Shown: positions 14,373 to 22,790 of the stretch, in pieces
How the letters are laid out: every line of letters begins with the position of its first letter
Numbering within the stretch: position 1 is the stretch's first letter
Source: a virus
IMG/VR virus record: IMGVR_UViG_3300035034_000370
Location: 1-33,828 of that record
Direction: 5' to 3' (one strand)
Length of the DNA: 33,828 nucleotides
The notes under the pieces: model-generated
What the model was told of the DNA's origin: nothing
Database searches by the model: none
What the model saw: the letters and a program-made list of their open reading frames with translations, nothing else
Program-made: the position numbers and the translations under genes

Positions 14373-15867
14373 AAGCAAAGCATTAAAGCAATGGGAGGAG
14401 CATTGCCAGTCAGTCCAGCAGGCTACCACTGCATCTATAGGAGAGTCTCCTGTGGATGTGGAGGAGAGGATAAAAAGAGCTAGGAGAGATTATGCTTTTT
14501 TTGTTGAGCATTATTTCCCACATTATGCAAAATCTAAAACTGCAAAATTTCAGATTAAAGCAGCAAATAAAGTCCTAAAATCTAAGAAAATTAGAGGACT
14601 ATTTGAGTGGGCTAGAGGGCATGCAAAATCTACACATTTTACCATATTTATCCCTATGTGGTTAATGATACAAGAGGATAGGGAGATAAATTTTATGTTG
14701 GTGATTGGTAAATCTGAAAAAAGTGCCCACAAACTACTAGGAGATCTACAGGCAGAGCTTCAGTACAATCACCGATTTATTAAAGATAACGGTAAGCAAT
14801 ATAATGCTGGATCATGGGAGGATGGACAATTTACAACTAAACAGGGGATAGCCTTTATGGCTCTAGGGAGAGGACAATCTCCTAGAGGGATAAGAGATAG
14901 ACAAAATAGACCTGATTACATTGTATTTGATGATATTGATGATGATCAAATGTGCAGGAATGAGGATAGAGTAAACAAAGTTTTTGACTGGCTCATGGAG
15001 GCTGTGCTAGGAGCTATGGATATGGGGAGAGGTAGATTTATAGGTGTAGGTAACAGGATCCACAAAAAATCTATTATAGCCAAATTTGCAGGACTAAAAG
15101 GCATTTATCACACAGTAGTAAATGCATTAAATAAAGATGGACAGCCCACCTGGACAGAAAAATACACCCTAGATGAGATCAATGAGCAGATAGCTCTGAT
15201 GGGATACAGGAGATCTCAAAAGGAGTATTTTAACAATCCTGTAGAGGAGGGGACAATCTTTAAAGGGCAGTGGATTAATTGGGGAAAAATCCCAAAGCTG
15301 GACACTATGGATGGACTTGTGCTGTATGGAGATCCATCATTTAAAGATGGTACCAAAAATGATTATAAAGCTGTGAGATTATGGGCTATAAAAGGCTCTA
15401 GATTATATCTGCTCAGATCATTTGTGAGGCAGACTACTGTGACAAATATGGTGAGCTTTTACTATGATGTACATCAGTCTCTACCTGAGGGAGTAAGCTG
15501 TCAGTATTGGATGGAGGCTAATTTCCTACAGGACATGCTCCTGGAGCAGTTTAAAGTAGAGGGAGAGATTAGAGGCTATCAGCTACCAATAAGAGGAGAC
15601 AAAAGAAAAAAGCCCAATAAATTTGCTAGGATTGAAAATCTAAGCCCATACTATGAGAGAGGAGTAATCACCTATGATGAGAAACTCAAAGAGGATGAGG
15701 ACACAAAAACTGGACTAGAGCAGCTGCTAGCTTTTGAGAAAGGATCTAAGGTGCATGATGATTGTCCTGATGCAGATGAGGGAGCTATTTATATGTTACA
15801 AAAAAACACTAGGACTACTGACTTTGTGCCAGTTTATGGAGAGAGAAAGCACAGCAGATCCTGGTAA
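14359..15867 (+). CDS. Terminase large subunit (TerL)
   Basis: A 502-aa product starting at GTG. The ATPase part has a Walker A variant WARGHAKSTH (~84-93) and Walker B YIVFDDIDDDQ (Asp 191-192). The nuclease part begins around LVLYGDPSFKDGT (Asp ~325), the usual first metal-binding Asp, with acidic residues in the C-terminus (DDCPDADEGA) as other candidates. It packages phage DNA; in Mu-like phages packaging is headful from the left end into host DNA. Only 1 of 32 Arg codons is CGN. Confidence 0.9.
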   Translation: MSATKSKALKQWEEHCQSVQQATTASIGESPVDVEERIKRARRDYAFFVEHYFPHYAKSKTAKFQIKAANKVLKSKKIRGLFEWARGHAKSTHFTIFIPMWLMIQEDREINFMLVIGKSEKSAHKLLGDLQAELQYNHRFIKDNGKQYNAGSWEDGQFTTKQGIAFMALGRGQSPRGIRDRQNRPDYIVFDDIDDDQMCRNEDRVNKVFDWLMEAVLGAMDMGRGRFIGVGNRIHKKSIIAKFAGLKGIYHTVVNALNKDGQPTWTEKYTLDEINEQIALMGYRRSQKEYFNNPVEEGTIFKGQWINWGKIPKLDTMDGLVLYGDPSFKDGTKNDYKAVRLWAIKGSRLYLLRSFVRQTTVTNMVSFYYDVHQSLPEGVSCQYWMEANFLQDMLLEQFKVEGEIRGYQLPIRGDKRKKPNKFARIENLSPYYERGVITYDEKLKEDEDTKTGLEQLLAFEKGSKVHDDCPDADEGAIYMLQKNTRTTDFVPVYGERKHSRSW

Positions 15868-15903
15868 TAAAATTACAAAAAATGATACTAAACTTTTAAT
15901 AAT

Positions 15904-16317
15904 ATGTACTTAACTGATATAGACTACGAAAGTCACCAAGCTACTAAAAATCTTAATATCCTTACAAAAAATGACACTCTCAGTGTGAGAGATTTTGCAG
16001 AGGCTGCTGCTGAGGAGCAAATGAGATCCTATCTAGCTAATAGATTTGATATCTCTGTGATATTTGCTCAGACTACAACTGACAGAAATCCACTATTAGT
16101 AATGTATTTAGTTGACATGTCAGTATATCACATGTTTGCAAAGATCCCAAATAGACAAACTCCTGAGGATGTTGGGCTACGATTTGAGGAGGCTATAAAC
16201 TGGCTTAAAGATGTAGCAAAAGGAAAAAACACTCCTACACTACCACTGAGAGAAATATCAGAGACTGTGCCTGCTGATATGCAGTATGGATCTGAGGCTA
16301 GGATCAATTTAAGATAA
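15904..16317 (+). CDS. DUF1320 head-tail connector (Mu gp36-like)
   Basis: A 137-aa helical product beginning YLTDIDYESH, followed by FAEAAAEEQMRSYLANRFDI and LLVMYLVDMSVYHMFAKIPN. These are the DUF1320 blocks ('a-x-x-e-x-x-sYL-x-x-ry-d' and 'd-i-a-x-Y-x-l'). Mu gp36 belongs to this family and is thought to join head and tail. Here it lies between the terminase and the portal rather than after the capsid gene as in Mu, which is a changed order. Confidence 0.75.
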   Translation: MYLTDIDYESHQATKNLNILTKNDTLSVRDFAEAAAEEQMRSYLANRFDISVIFAQTTTDRNPLLVMYLVDMSVYHMFAKIPNRQTPEDVGLRFEEAINWLKDVAKGKNTPTLPLREISETVPADMQYGSEARINLR

Positions 16318-16338
16318 CACTACAAAACTTTTTAACAC

Positions 16339-17622
16339 ATGAGCATATTTGATAAAATCACCTCTATCCCTACAGAGATAAGAGAGACAATACAAGCAAA
16401 AAGGAGACTGAGTAACCTGATGGATGGCATGAGTAGGCAAAAAGCCACCAGGCTAGTAGATAAATTAGTGAGAAAGTATGATGGATTAAAAGAGAATGAT
16501 GTAAGATCCTGGAGGAATGCACATGCTTTGGCTTTAAATCCTGAGAATCCTAATAGAGCTGAGCTATATAATGTTTACAGAGATGCATTGCTAGATGATC
16601 ACCTGATAAGTGTGATCCAGGTAAGGCTAGAGAAAATGCTTAAAAATGATTTTGAGATAGTTGACATTGAGAGTGGAGAGGTAGATAATGAGGCTACTGA
16701 ATTACTTAAAAAGAGATGGTTTTGGCAGTTCCTTACATTTGGATGGAATGCCAATTTATTTGGATATACTTTGATCCAATTTGGAGACCTGGTAGAGACA
16801 GCTGATGGCTTTAGGTTTAAAAATGTAGAGGAGGTAGATAGGAGGTTTTTAAAGCCTGAGTATGGAGTATATGTGGAGGATCCTAATGATGAGGTGAGCA
16901 GTGGATACTCTTATAGAAAGGGAGGTATTTCTAAATGGCTTATTGAGGTAGGGAGTCCTACTGATTTAGGTTTATTACTAGAGGCTACACCACTCACAAT
17001 CTCTAAAAAATACATGGGGATCTTTTGGGATGAGTTTGCTGAGATGTTTGCTGCTCCCATGAGAGTAGGTAAAGTAGACAGCAATAATACTGGAGAAAGG
17101 ACTAAGATGGCTAATATGCTAGCTAATATGGGACGTAATGCATGGGCTATGATTGATCAAAGCTCAGAGATTGAAATAGTAGAGACTAACAAAAAAGATG
17201 CTTTTCAAGTCTATGACAAAAGGATAGAGAGAGCTGAGAAAGGAATGAGTAAAAGAGTGCTAGGATCTACTATGATTGTAGATGATGGATCTAGCCACTC
17301 ACAGGCAGGTGTGCATGCAGATGTGACTAATGACATTGTGAGTGCAGATAAAAGAGAGCTGATGTTTACTATCAATGAGGATCTGATCCCTTTCCTAATA
17401 TCTCATGGATATCCTTTGGAGGGCAAAAAATTCAAATGGGATGATGATGAGAAACTATCTCTAAAAGATCAGGCAGAGATTGATAAGTGGCTGGTAGAGT
17501 TATTTGATATTGAGGCTGAGTATTTTAAAACCAAATATAACTCTAGTATTACTGACTATAAAAAAGCAGATCCTAATACCAAAGTAGAGGATAAGACTAA
17601 AGCTGGAGAGGAGGGAAAGTAA
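16339..17622 (+). CDS. Portal protein (DUF935, Mu gp29-like)
   Basis: A 427-aa product. DUF935 features: RAELYNVYRDALLDDHLIS, IQVRLEKMLKNDFEIVD, the wing segment RWFWQFLTFGWNANLFGYTL, and RVLGSTMIVDDGSSHSQAGV before a C-terminal clip region. The dodecameric portal is the DNA channel at the head vertex. It ends EDKTKAGEEGK with a TAA that is directly followed by an ATG (17623) in a different frame from MuF. An AGGAGGG stretch lies at the end of the gene. Confidence 0.85.
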   Translation: MSIFDKITSIPTEIRETIQAKRRLSNLMDGMSRQKATRLVDKLVRKYDGLKENDVRSWRNAHALALNPENPNRAELYNVYRDALLDDHLISVIQVRLEKMLKNDFEIVDIESGEVDNEATELLKKRWFWQFLTFGWNANLFGYTLIQFGDLVETADGFRFKNVEEVDRRFLKPEYGVYVEDPNDEVSSGYSYRKGGISKWLIEVGSPTDLGLLLEATPLTISKKYMGIFWDEFAEMFAAPMRVGKVDSNNTGERTKMANMLANMGRNAWAMIDQSSEIEIVETNKKDAFQVYDKRIERAEKGMSKRVLGSTMIVDDGSSHSQAGVHADVTNDIVSADKRELMFTINEDLIPFLISHGYPLEGKKFKWDDDEKLSLKDQAEIDKWLVELFDIEAEYFKTKYNSSITDYKKADPNTKVEDKTKAGEEGK

Positions 17623-17759
17623 ATGAGGCTGCTGCATCTAATAAGTACAGAGCTTTAGCAGTAGCCTTAAATCATTTTTACACTAGTGAAAACTGCACTA
17701 AGTGTGATCCTGTAGACTACTCTCTACTAAATATCACTTATCCCAAAATATCTGAGGGA

Positions 17760-18947
17760 TTGATCAAACGCTTTTTTAATAAGGAGGTGAAAGCTGGAGA
17801 GATAGATGCTGATTTATACCTGGAAACTGCTAGCCAATTTGAGGAGGCAGTAAATGAGGGGATAGGGCTAGATTTTGAGTACAATCATCCTGATAATGTG
17901 ATGAGATCTAAACTGAGGACTAATCTCCATGTGTTTAGTGGTGCAAAATCTCTCTCAATGTTTGAGCAAATAAGAGGAGAGCTGTCCAATGAGGATGGAT
18001 CTGTGAGGACTTTTGCTGAGTTTAAGGATAAGGTGCTAGATATTGATCTCCAGTATAATACCAACTGGCTAAAAACTGAATATAACCAGGCTATAGTACA
18101 GAGTCAACATGCTAAGAATTGGAATGCATTTAAAGAGGATGCAGATCTGTATCCTAATCTTAAATATGTGACTGTGGGAGATGATAGAGTGAGAAATGAT
18201 CATAAGGCACTAGATGGCATTATCAGACCTATTGAGGATGATTTTTGGAATACCTATGCACCACAAAATGGATGGGGATGCAGATGTACTCTAGAGCAAA
18301 TGGATGAGGATGCTGTGACTACTGATATAGAGGAGGCTAGAGGTCTAGGAAAGGGAGTGATAAAACAGAAAATGTTTAAGACAAATGTAGGTAAAACTGG
18401 AATTGTTATGCCTGATGATCATCCCTATTTTAAGAATGCCAAAGGATTTGATAAGCAGCTAAAAGCTGAGGATAATTATGGGATGAGAGGGATTGTGGAT
18501 ATATACAATAAACCTGCTAAGCTAGCCAAATACAAAGGAGGCATAAAAAGTAAAGAGGACTATACCAAATGGTATGATGATCAAATCAAAATAAGCCCAA
18601 ATAAAGACAGTACAGGGATTGTATTTGATAGTATCACTGGATCAAAAATTGAGTTTAGCAATAGGCTCCTAGAGAAAGACTCAATAAATAAAGGTAAAAG
18701 GTATTTATTTGCTGATGAGATAGAGGAGGTTTTATCTAAACCTGATGAAGTATGGAGCAGCAATAAAGGGACTAAGAGAAAGAGTGGAGCATTTATCACC
18801 ACATTTATAAAATACTATAAGGATTATCCTTTTGTGATTATTCTCAATCCATTAAAAGATAATGAGATTAGTATACAGAGCTTTTATAAATTGGATAAGC
18901 AGAAACCTAATGCTTTTAGATTGGGGATTTTAGAATATAGAAAATGA
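17760..18947 (+). CDS. MuF minor head protein with C-terminal PBECR-like nuclease domain
   Basis: The MuF part is clear: WLKTEYNQAIVQSQHAKNWN, then YVTVGDDRVRNDHKALDGII and WGCRCTLEQMDED (the 'R-x-x-H-x-x-l-dG...g-CrC' core). MuF proteins are head components of tailed phages. The C-terminal ~110 residues (LFADEIEEVLSKPDEVWSSN, FITTFIKYYKDYPFVIILNP, FRLGILEYRK) look like the PBECR/barnase-EndoU-RelE-type nuclease domains often fused to MuF. The stated start is a TTG at 17760; the frame is open upstream from 17601 with plausible coding (NEAAASNKYRALAVALNHFY) but no in-frame ATG, so the true start is uncertain. Confidence 0.75.
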   Translation: MIKRFFNKEVKAGEIDADLYLETASQFEEAVNEGIGLDFEYNHPDNVMRSKLRTNLHVFSGAKSLSMFEQIRGELSNEDGSVRTFAEFKDKVLDIDLQYNTNWLKTEYNQAIVQSQHAKNWNAFKEDADLYPNLKYVTVGDDRVRNDHKALDGIIRPIEDDFWNTYAPQNGWGCRCTLEQMDEDAVTTDIEEARGLGKGVIKQKMFKTNVGKTGIVMPDDHPYFKNAKGFDKQLKAEDNYGMRGIVDIYNKPAKLAKYKGGIKSKEDYTKWYDDQIKISPNKDSTGIVFDSITGSKIEFSNRLLEKDSINKGKRYLFADEIEEVLSKPDEVWSSNKGTKRKSGAFITTFIKYYKDYPFVIILNPLKDNEISIQSFYKLDKQKPNAFRLGILEYRK

Positions 18948-19006
18948 GTTTAAATGCTCCCACGCAAATTAAGGTGTAAAGGCTAAATAGCCACCATTTA
19001 AACTCA
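18945..19006 (+). other. Structured inverted repeat between MuF and tape measure
   Basis: TGAGTTTAAATG (18945-18956, containing the MuF stop TGA) pairs over 12 bp with CATTTAAACTCA (18995-19006). The 38-nt interior carries a second stem GGCT-AAAT-AGCC (18981-18992) flanked by GGT/ACC. No T-run follows, so it is not an ordinary terminator. It may set the ratio of head to tail mRNA, or be a protein or RNase target. Confidence 0.55.
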
Positions 19007-19031
19007 CTTAGACACAAATATAGTAAAAATT

Positions 19032-20933
19032 ATGAGTAATAGTACAGTATGGGAGTGGAGACTTAAAGATAAGAGTGATGCTGCTTTTGATAAACTTGGC
19101 AAAAAATTCAAAAAAACTGAGAAATCAGTAGATGATTTTGAGAAAAAAACAGGGGACTCATTTGACAAAGTAGATGGAAAATCTAAGAAATTCACAGGCA
19201 ATCTAAAAAAAGGATTAAAGGATGCTAGTGCAGAGATACCTGGATTAAATAGAGGACTCAGCCTGATCAAAAACCCTTTGGTTTTAGGAGCTGCTGCTGC
19301 CTTAGGTTTTGGAGCTGCAATGCTCAAAGGAGCTAGGGAGGCTAGAAAGTTTAATCATGAATTTTTAGAGCTTAAAAATCTTAATCTAAACAAATCCACT
19401 GAGGAGGTAGAGAACCTCAAAAAAAGCATTTTAGATCTTAGTTTTGACAAAGGACTTAATCCTGAGAAAACATCTAAGGCATTTTTTGATGTACAATCTG
19501 CTACAGGTAAATACGGTAAGGAGGTAGAGATCACTGTGGGAAAGGTTGGAAAATTTGCTCAAATAATGAAAGCAGATTTTAATGGATCTATAGAGGGAGC
19601 CAGTAAAGCTATGGGAATCTATGGATTTGGAGCTGAGAAAATGGATCAGTTTCTAGCCTCACAATTTAAGACTGTGCAGGTAGGTATCACCACATTTGAT
19701 CAATTGTCTAAAGTTCAGACTGAGTATGCCAAATCTGCTGCTGCATCTAATCAGGGATTTGATGAGGCTAACAAATTATTTGCTGTATTTAGTGCCAATG
19801 AGAAAAGTGTAGATATAGCTGCTACCAAAACTAGAGGAGCATTTGAGGATCTAACAAAAGCCAGGACTATAAAAGGTTTTAAAAAGTTAGGTGTAGAGAT
19901 TTTTGACACTCAGGGAAACACTAAGAAACTGGATGATATTGTGGCTGATCTTGTGCCAAAGTTAAAAGGCATGAGTGACACTAGATTTTCTGCATTAAAG
20001 GAGGAGATAGGAGGTAATGAGGGACTAAGAGGACTACTGGACACACTGAAAGGATCAGGAGACAAAGTGCTGGACACTTTCAAAGCATTTGATGAGACTG
20101 ATTTTAATATGGATAAAGCTCTAGCCAATGCAAATGGAGACCTGGAGATCATGAGTAATATAGTAGATAATAAACTGACAGCAGCCTGGATCAAATTTGG
20201 TGAAAAAAGCACACCAGTACTATTAAAATTAAAAGGACTGGTAATAGACATCCTAGATGGAGCTGGTAAATTTATGGACATTCTAGGTACATCAGCTGAT
20301 CAAAGAGCTGGCAAAATGGATGAGGAGAGAGCTGCAAAAGTAAAAGCAGCTGAGAGAGGCATAGGAGGAGACTCTGCTCTAGTTACTTTCCTGAGTAAGC
20401 AGGGCAAAGATTTTGATCATGATGCATTTATAAATAAATACAGCAATAATCCTCAAAATTTAGCTGTAAAGATGTCCCAGTCAGTATTTAGCAAAGAGGA
20501 GAGGCTGGCACTTTCAAATAATACGAAAAATGGCAATCCATTTACTGATAAATTTAGAGAGGATATTTATAATGAGTTAAATAGCATTGAGATCTCTAGA
20601 GGCAATGGGCTAAGCATGTCCAAAATTCTAGGATTTAGAAAGGATAAAGTCCTGAGTAAAGATGATTTGACTCCTAAAGTAGCTCCTCCACTTGTGCCAG
20701 GAGGATCAGGAGATGCTGGAGGATCACCAGGAGGATCTACCTCAGGAAACTTAACAGGAATAACTGGAGCAGCTAAACAGGTGAGAAATGTAACAGTAAA
20801 TATACAGAATTTAGTGAGAGAGCTGACTGTAAATAAAGAGGGAGGTGTACTATCTCCTGAGGATTTATCTAGACAAATAGAGGAGATTTTTATCAGAGCT
20901 GTGCATGATGGAGAGCTGGCTCTATCAAATTAA
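19032..20933 (+). CDS. Tail tape measure protein (TP901-like)
   Basis: A 633-aa product. N-terminal residues are charged and helical (WRLKDKSDAAFDKLGKKFKK). A hydrophobic segment follows at ~80-98 (NPLVLGAAAALGFGAAMLKG). The core has the TP901 tape measure pattern: VGKFAQIMKADFNGSIEGAS, then AMGIYGFGAEKMDQFLASQF and VQVGITTFDQLSKV. The C-terminus has a Gly/Ser-rich linker near GGSGDAGGSPGGSTSG. At about 1.5 A per residue it would predict a tail of roughly 95 nm. It is encoded in the rightward operon, far from the sheath, tube and chaperone genes on the other strand, which is unusual. Confidence 0.85.
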   Translation: MSNSTVWEWRLKDKSDAAFDKLGKKFKKTEKSVDDFEKKTGDSFDKVDGKSKKFTGNLKKGLKDASAEIPGLNRGLSLIKNPLVLGAAAALGFGAAMLKGAREARKFNHEFLELKNLNLNKSTEEVENLKKSILDLSFDKGLNPEKTSKAFFDVQSATGKYGKEVEITVGKVGKFAQIMKADFNGSIEGASKAMGIYGFGAEKMDQFLASQFKTVQVGITTFDQLSKVQTEYAKSAAASNQGFDEANKLFAVFSANEKSVDIAATKTRGAFEDLTKARTIKGFKKLGVEIFDTQGNTKKLDDIVADLVPKLKGMSDTRFSALKEEIGGNEGLRGLLDTLKGSGDKVLDTFKAFDETDFNMDKALANANGDLEIMSNIVDNKLTAAWIKFGEKSTPVLLKLKGLVIDILDGAGKFMDILGTSADQRAGKMDEERAAKVKAAERGIGGDSALVTFLSKQGKDFDHDAFINKYSNNPQNLAVKMSQSVFSKEERLALSNNTKNGNPFTDKFREDIYNELNSIEISRGNGLSMSKILGFRKDKVLSKDDLTPKVAPPLVPGGSGDAGGSPGGSTSGNLTGITGAAKQVRNVTVNIQNLVRELTVNKEGGVLSPEDLSRQIEEIFIRAVHDGELALSN

Positions 20934-20938
20934 TTGCC

Positions 20939-21445
20939 ATGCCAATAAAACACAGTAAATCACTAGATAAGCAGAGGAGAGATGTGAGACTTTTTATGGA
21001 GAGATCTGCTCCTAGAATTGTAGGTGTAGAGGCTAAAAAGCACATAGCTAGCAACTTTAAACAGGAGGGATTTGTAGATCTGCCATTTAAAAAGTGGGTA
21101 GATAGGAAAAAAAATGAGAAAACCAGGAGAGCTATCCTGGTAAAATCAGGGAGGTTAAAAAATTCCTTTCACTATAGAGCTATTTCAAAAGGTGTAAGAG
21201 TCTACTCTGCTGATGTACCGTATGCTGAGGCACATAATAATGGAGCTACAATAAAAGGAACGCAAAGAGTAAGAAGTCACAGGAGGACTAGCAGAAAAAC
21301 TGGTGAGAAATACAAAGTAGAGGCATTTACTAGAGAGATGGATCATAAAATCCCTCAGAGAAAATTTATAGGTAATAGTAAAGTCCTGGACTACAGGATT
21401 AACAAAAAATTAGCTAGAAAAATCTCAATAATAATGAATAAATAA
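20939..21445 (+). CDS. Virion morphogenesis / tail completion protein (Mu gpG-like)
   Basis: A 168-aa basic product with the phage virion morphogenesis pattern: HIASNFKQEGFVDLPFKKWV, then LVKSGRLKNSFHYRAISKGV and VYSADVPYAEAHNNGA. 'L-x-x-SG-x-L-x-x-S' followed by 'vy-S-x-v-p-YA-x-x-hn-G' is diagnostic of the gpG/P2 gpS group, which completes tails. It begins 5 nt after the tape measure gene. Confidence 0.8.
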   Translation: MPIKHSKSLDKQRRDVRLFMERSAPRIVGVEAKKHIASNFKQEGFVDLPFKKWVDRKKNEKTRRAILVKSGRLKNSFHYRAISKGVRVYSADVPYAEAHNNGATIKGTQRVRSHRRTSRKTGEKYKVEAFTREMDHKIPQRKFIGNSKVLDYRINKKLARKISIIMNK

Positions 21446-21453
21446 AGACAATT

Positions 21454-22014
21454 ATGTACGCAAATTTATACCTAAAAATAGCAGAGAAACTAGATCAGTA
21501 TCTCAATACTGCTCCAATTATAGCAGATCATGGTAAACTGGACTTTATAGCTAGATTTAACAATCAATTTACCTCTGATGATCAGGAGCTGGCTCTGTCT
21601 GATCCTGCTATCCTTATCCAGTTCCTGGATACTGAATGGCAAAGCAAAAGCAGAGGGATCCAGGAGGGAGATACTTTGATAGTGTTACATGTAGGAGTCA
21701 ACTCTATAGCTGATGATAACTATTTTAGTGACAATAAAGACAAAGCTCTTTTGATTGATGCCTACATGGATCTAGTGCATAAAGCTATGCAAGGTTTTCA
21801 AGCTGACTGCATTGGGAGCTTAGATAGGATCTCTAGTGCTGAGGATGCCAATCATGATGAGAAATTTGTACAAACTATGACATACAAAGCTACTATTACT
21901 GATAACAGTGCCAGTACAGCTGCAAAACTTACAGAGAAAAAAGTAGATGTAGAGGTAGTAAGAGAGAAAACTATAGTTACACCTGAGACATCTAGTCCTT
22001 ATGTGATTCCCTAG
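21454..22014 (+). CDS. Mu gp37-like tail terminator (DUF1834-like)
   Basis: A 186-aa product right after the gpG-like gene, the same neighbour relation as Mu G and gp37. Features: ILIQFLDTEWQSKSRGIQEG, DTLIVLHVGVNS and LLIDAYMDLVHKAMQGFQAD, with the later DEKFVQTMTYKATITD strand. Such proteins cap the tail tube and join it to the head connector. The DUF1834-like call is from pattern and position. Confidence 0.6.
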   Translation: MYANLYLKIAEKLDQYLNTAPIIADHGKLDFIARFNNQFTSDDQELALSDPAILIQFLDTEWQSKSRGIQEGDTLIVLHVGVNSIADDNYFSDNKDKALLIDAYMDLVHKAMQGFQADCIGSLDRISSAEDANHDEKFVQTMTYKATITDNSASTAAKLTEKKVDVEVVREKTIVTPETSSPYVIP

Positions 22015-22146
22015 AGTCCTCCTCATGAATTGGGAAAGCAATTAACCATAAATCCCACAGCCATGTTTTTTTAATAAATTCAGTTAGTTTTTTCATTTAG
22101 GTGAGTTTTTAGTACATTTAAACTTAATCAAAAAAACACTAATTAA
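22015..22146. other. Gap before the last rightward late gene
   Basis: A 132-bp stretch without a convincing rightward gene. A 34-codon frame (complement of 21992-22096, MKKLTEFIKKTWLWDLWLIA at its start) is open on the other strand but has no visible promoter. No terminator or promoter box was found. Confidence 0.4.
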
Positions 22147-22380
22147 ATGGACTTTAAACAGATATTAATCCTCATTGGAATATGTTTACTACTATTCCTG
22201 ATACTAAGAGAGGTGATGGTGTGGTATTTCAAAATAAATACCAGGCTAGATGAGGCAAAAAAGCAGACAAAGATCCTGGAGGATAATAACTCACTCCTAA
22301 GGAAAATGATCACACTGGAGCTGGATCACAAAGCCTGGAGAGATGTAAATAATGAGACACAAAAAAAACCTGATAATTAA
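22147..22380 (+). CDS. Small membrane protein with coiled-coil tail
   Basis: A 77-aa product. One N-terminal transmembrane helix (ILILIGICLLLFLILREVMV, ~6-25) followed by a charged helix (RLDEAKKQTKILEDNNSLLR). No lipobox is present. It is the last gene of the rightward late operon and its stop codon lies in the loop of the shared terminator. It could serve lysis or immunity, but the real lysis genes are on the other operon, so no function is assigned. Confidence 0.6.
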   Translation: MDFKQILILIGICLLLFLILREVMVWYFKINTRLDEAKKQTKILEDNNSLLRKMITLELDHKAWRDVNNETQKKPDN

Positions 22381-22398
22381 CTTATCAGGTTTTTTTTT
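22361..22398. terminator. Bidirectional terminator between convergent operons
   Basis: aaaaaaaacctgataa (22361-22376) pairs with ttatcaggtttttttt (22382-22397), a long perfect stem with a 5-nt loop. The A-tract and T-tract give U-runs in both directions. It ends the rightward late operon (last stop at 22380) and the leftward early operon (last stop at 22412). Confidence 0.9.
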
Positions 22399-22411
22399 GG
22401 TGTCAAGCACC

Positions 22412-22762
22412 TTAAATTCTTTGAGCATCCTCAATAATAGATACTATTAATCTCTCTTTAATATAATAATCTCTGTCACCTCTTTTGCAAAAATTAGCAA
22501 CCAATTTACCCACAGCAGCATCTCTCAAAACTCTTTTTTTTTGAGCTGCCATTTTATCAAAAGGTGTAGCCATTTCAGCCTCTTTTTTTAGCATCCCCAT
22601 CATCTCTCTAAAAGCCTCATAATAATTTGAGTGCTTTGGACTGCCTTGCTGAAAAGCTATAGCCCAATTCCTATCCACTGCATTTTTTAAACCAGTTTTA
22701 AGCTCATTTATTTTAAAATCTACCTGAGCCTGCACCTCTCTTTTTATTTCTTCTTTTGTCAT
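22412..22762 (-). CDS. Hypothetical early protein
   Basis: A 116-aa helical product of no known family, the last gene of the early operon. It begins TKEEIKREVQAQVDFKINEL and contains AVDRNWAIAFQQGSPKHSNY; a Lys-rich central part (AAQKKRVLRDAAVGKLVANF) may bind nucleic acid or a partner. Its place at the promoter-distal end would suit a middle-phase function, such as a late activator, but no helix-turn-helix is clear enough to claim it. Confidence 0.5.
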   Translation of the reverse strand: MTKEEIKREVQAQVDFKINELKTGLKNAVDRNWAIAFQQGSPKHSNYYEAFREMMGMLKKEAEMATPFDKMAAQKKRVLRDAAVGKLVANFCKRGDRDYYIKERLIVSIIEDAQRI

Positions 22763-22790
22763 TTTACTCTTTTTTTTGTAAATATATTAA

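Noticed and set aside
19004-19327. Frame on the - strand at the start of the tape measure
   Set aside because: Low-complexity antisense shadow of a Lys-rich helical sequence.
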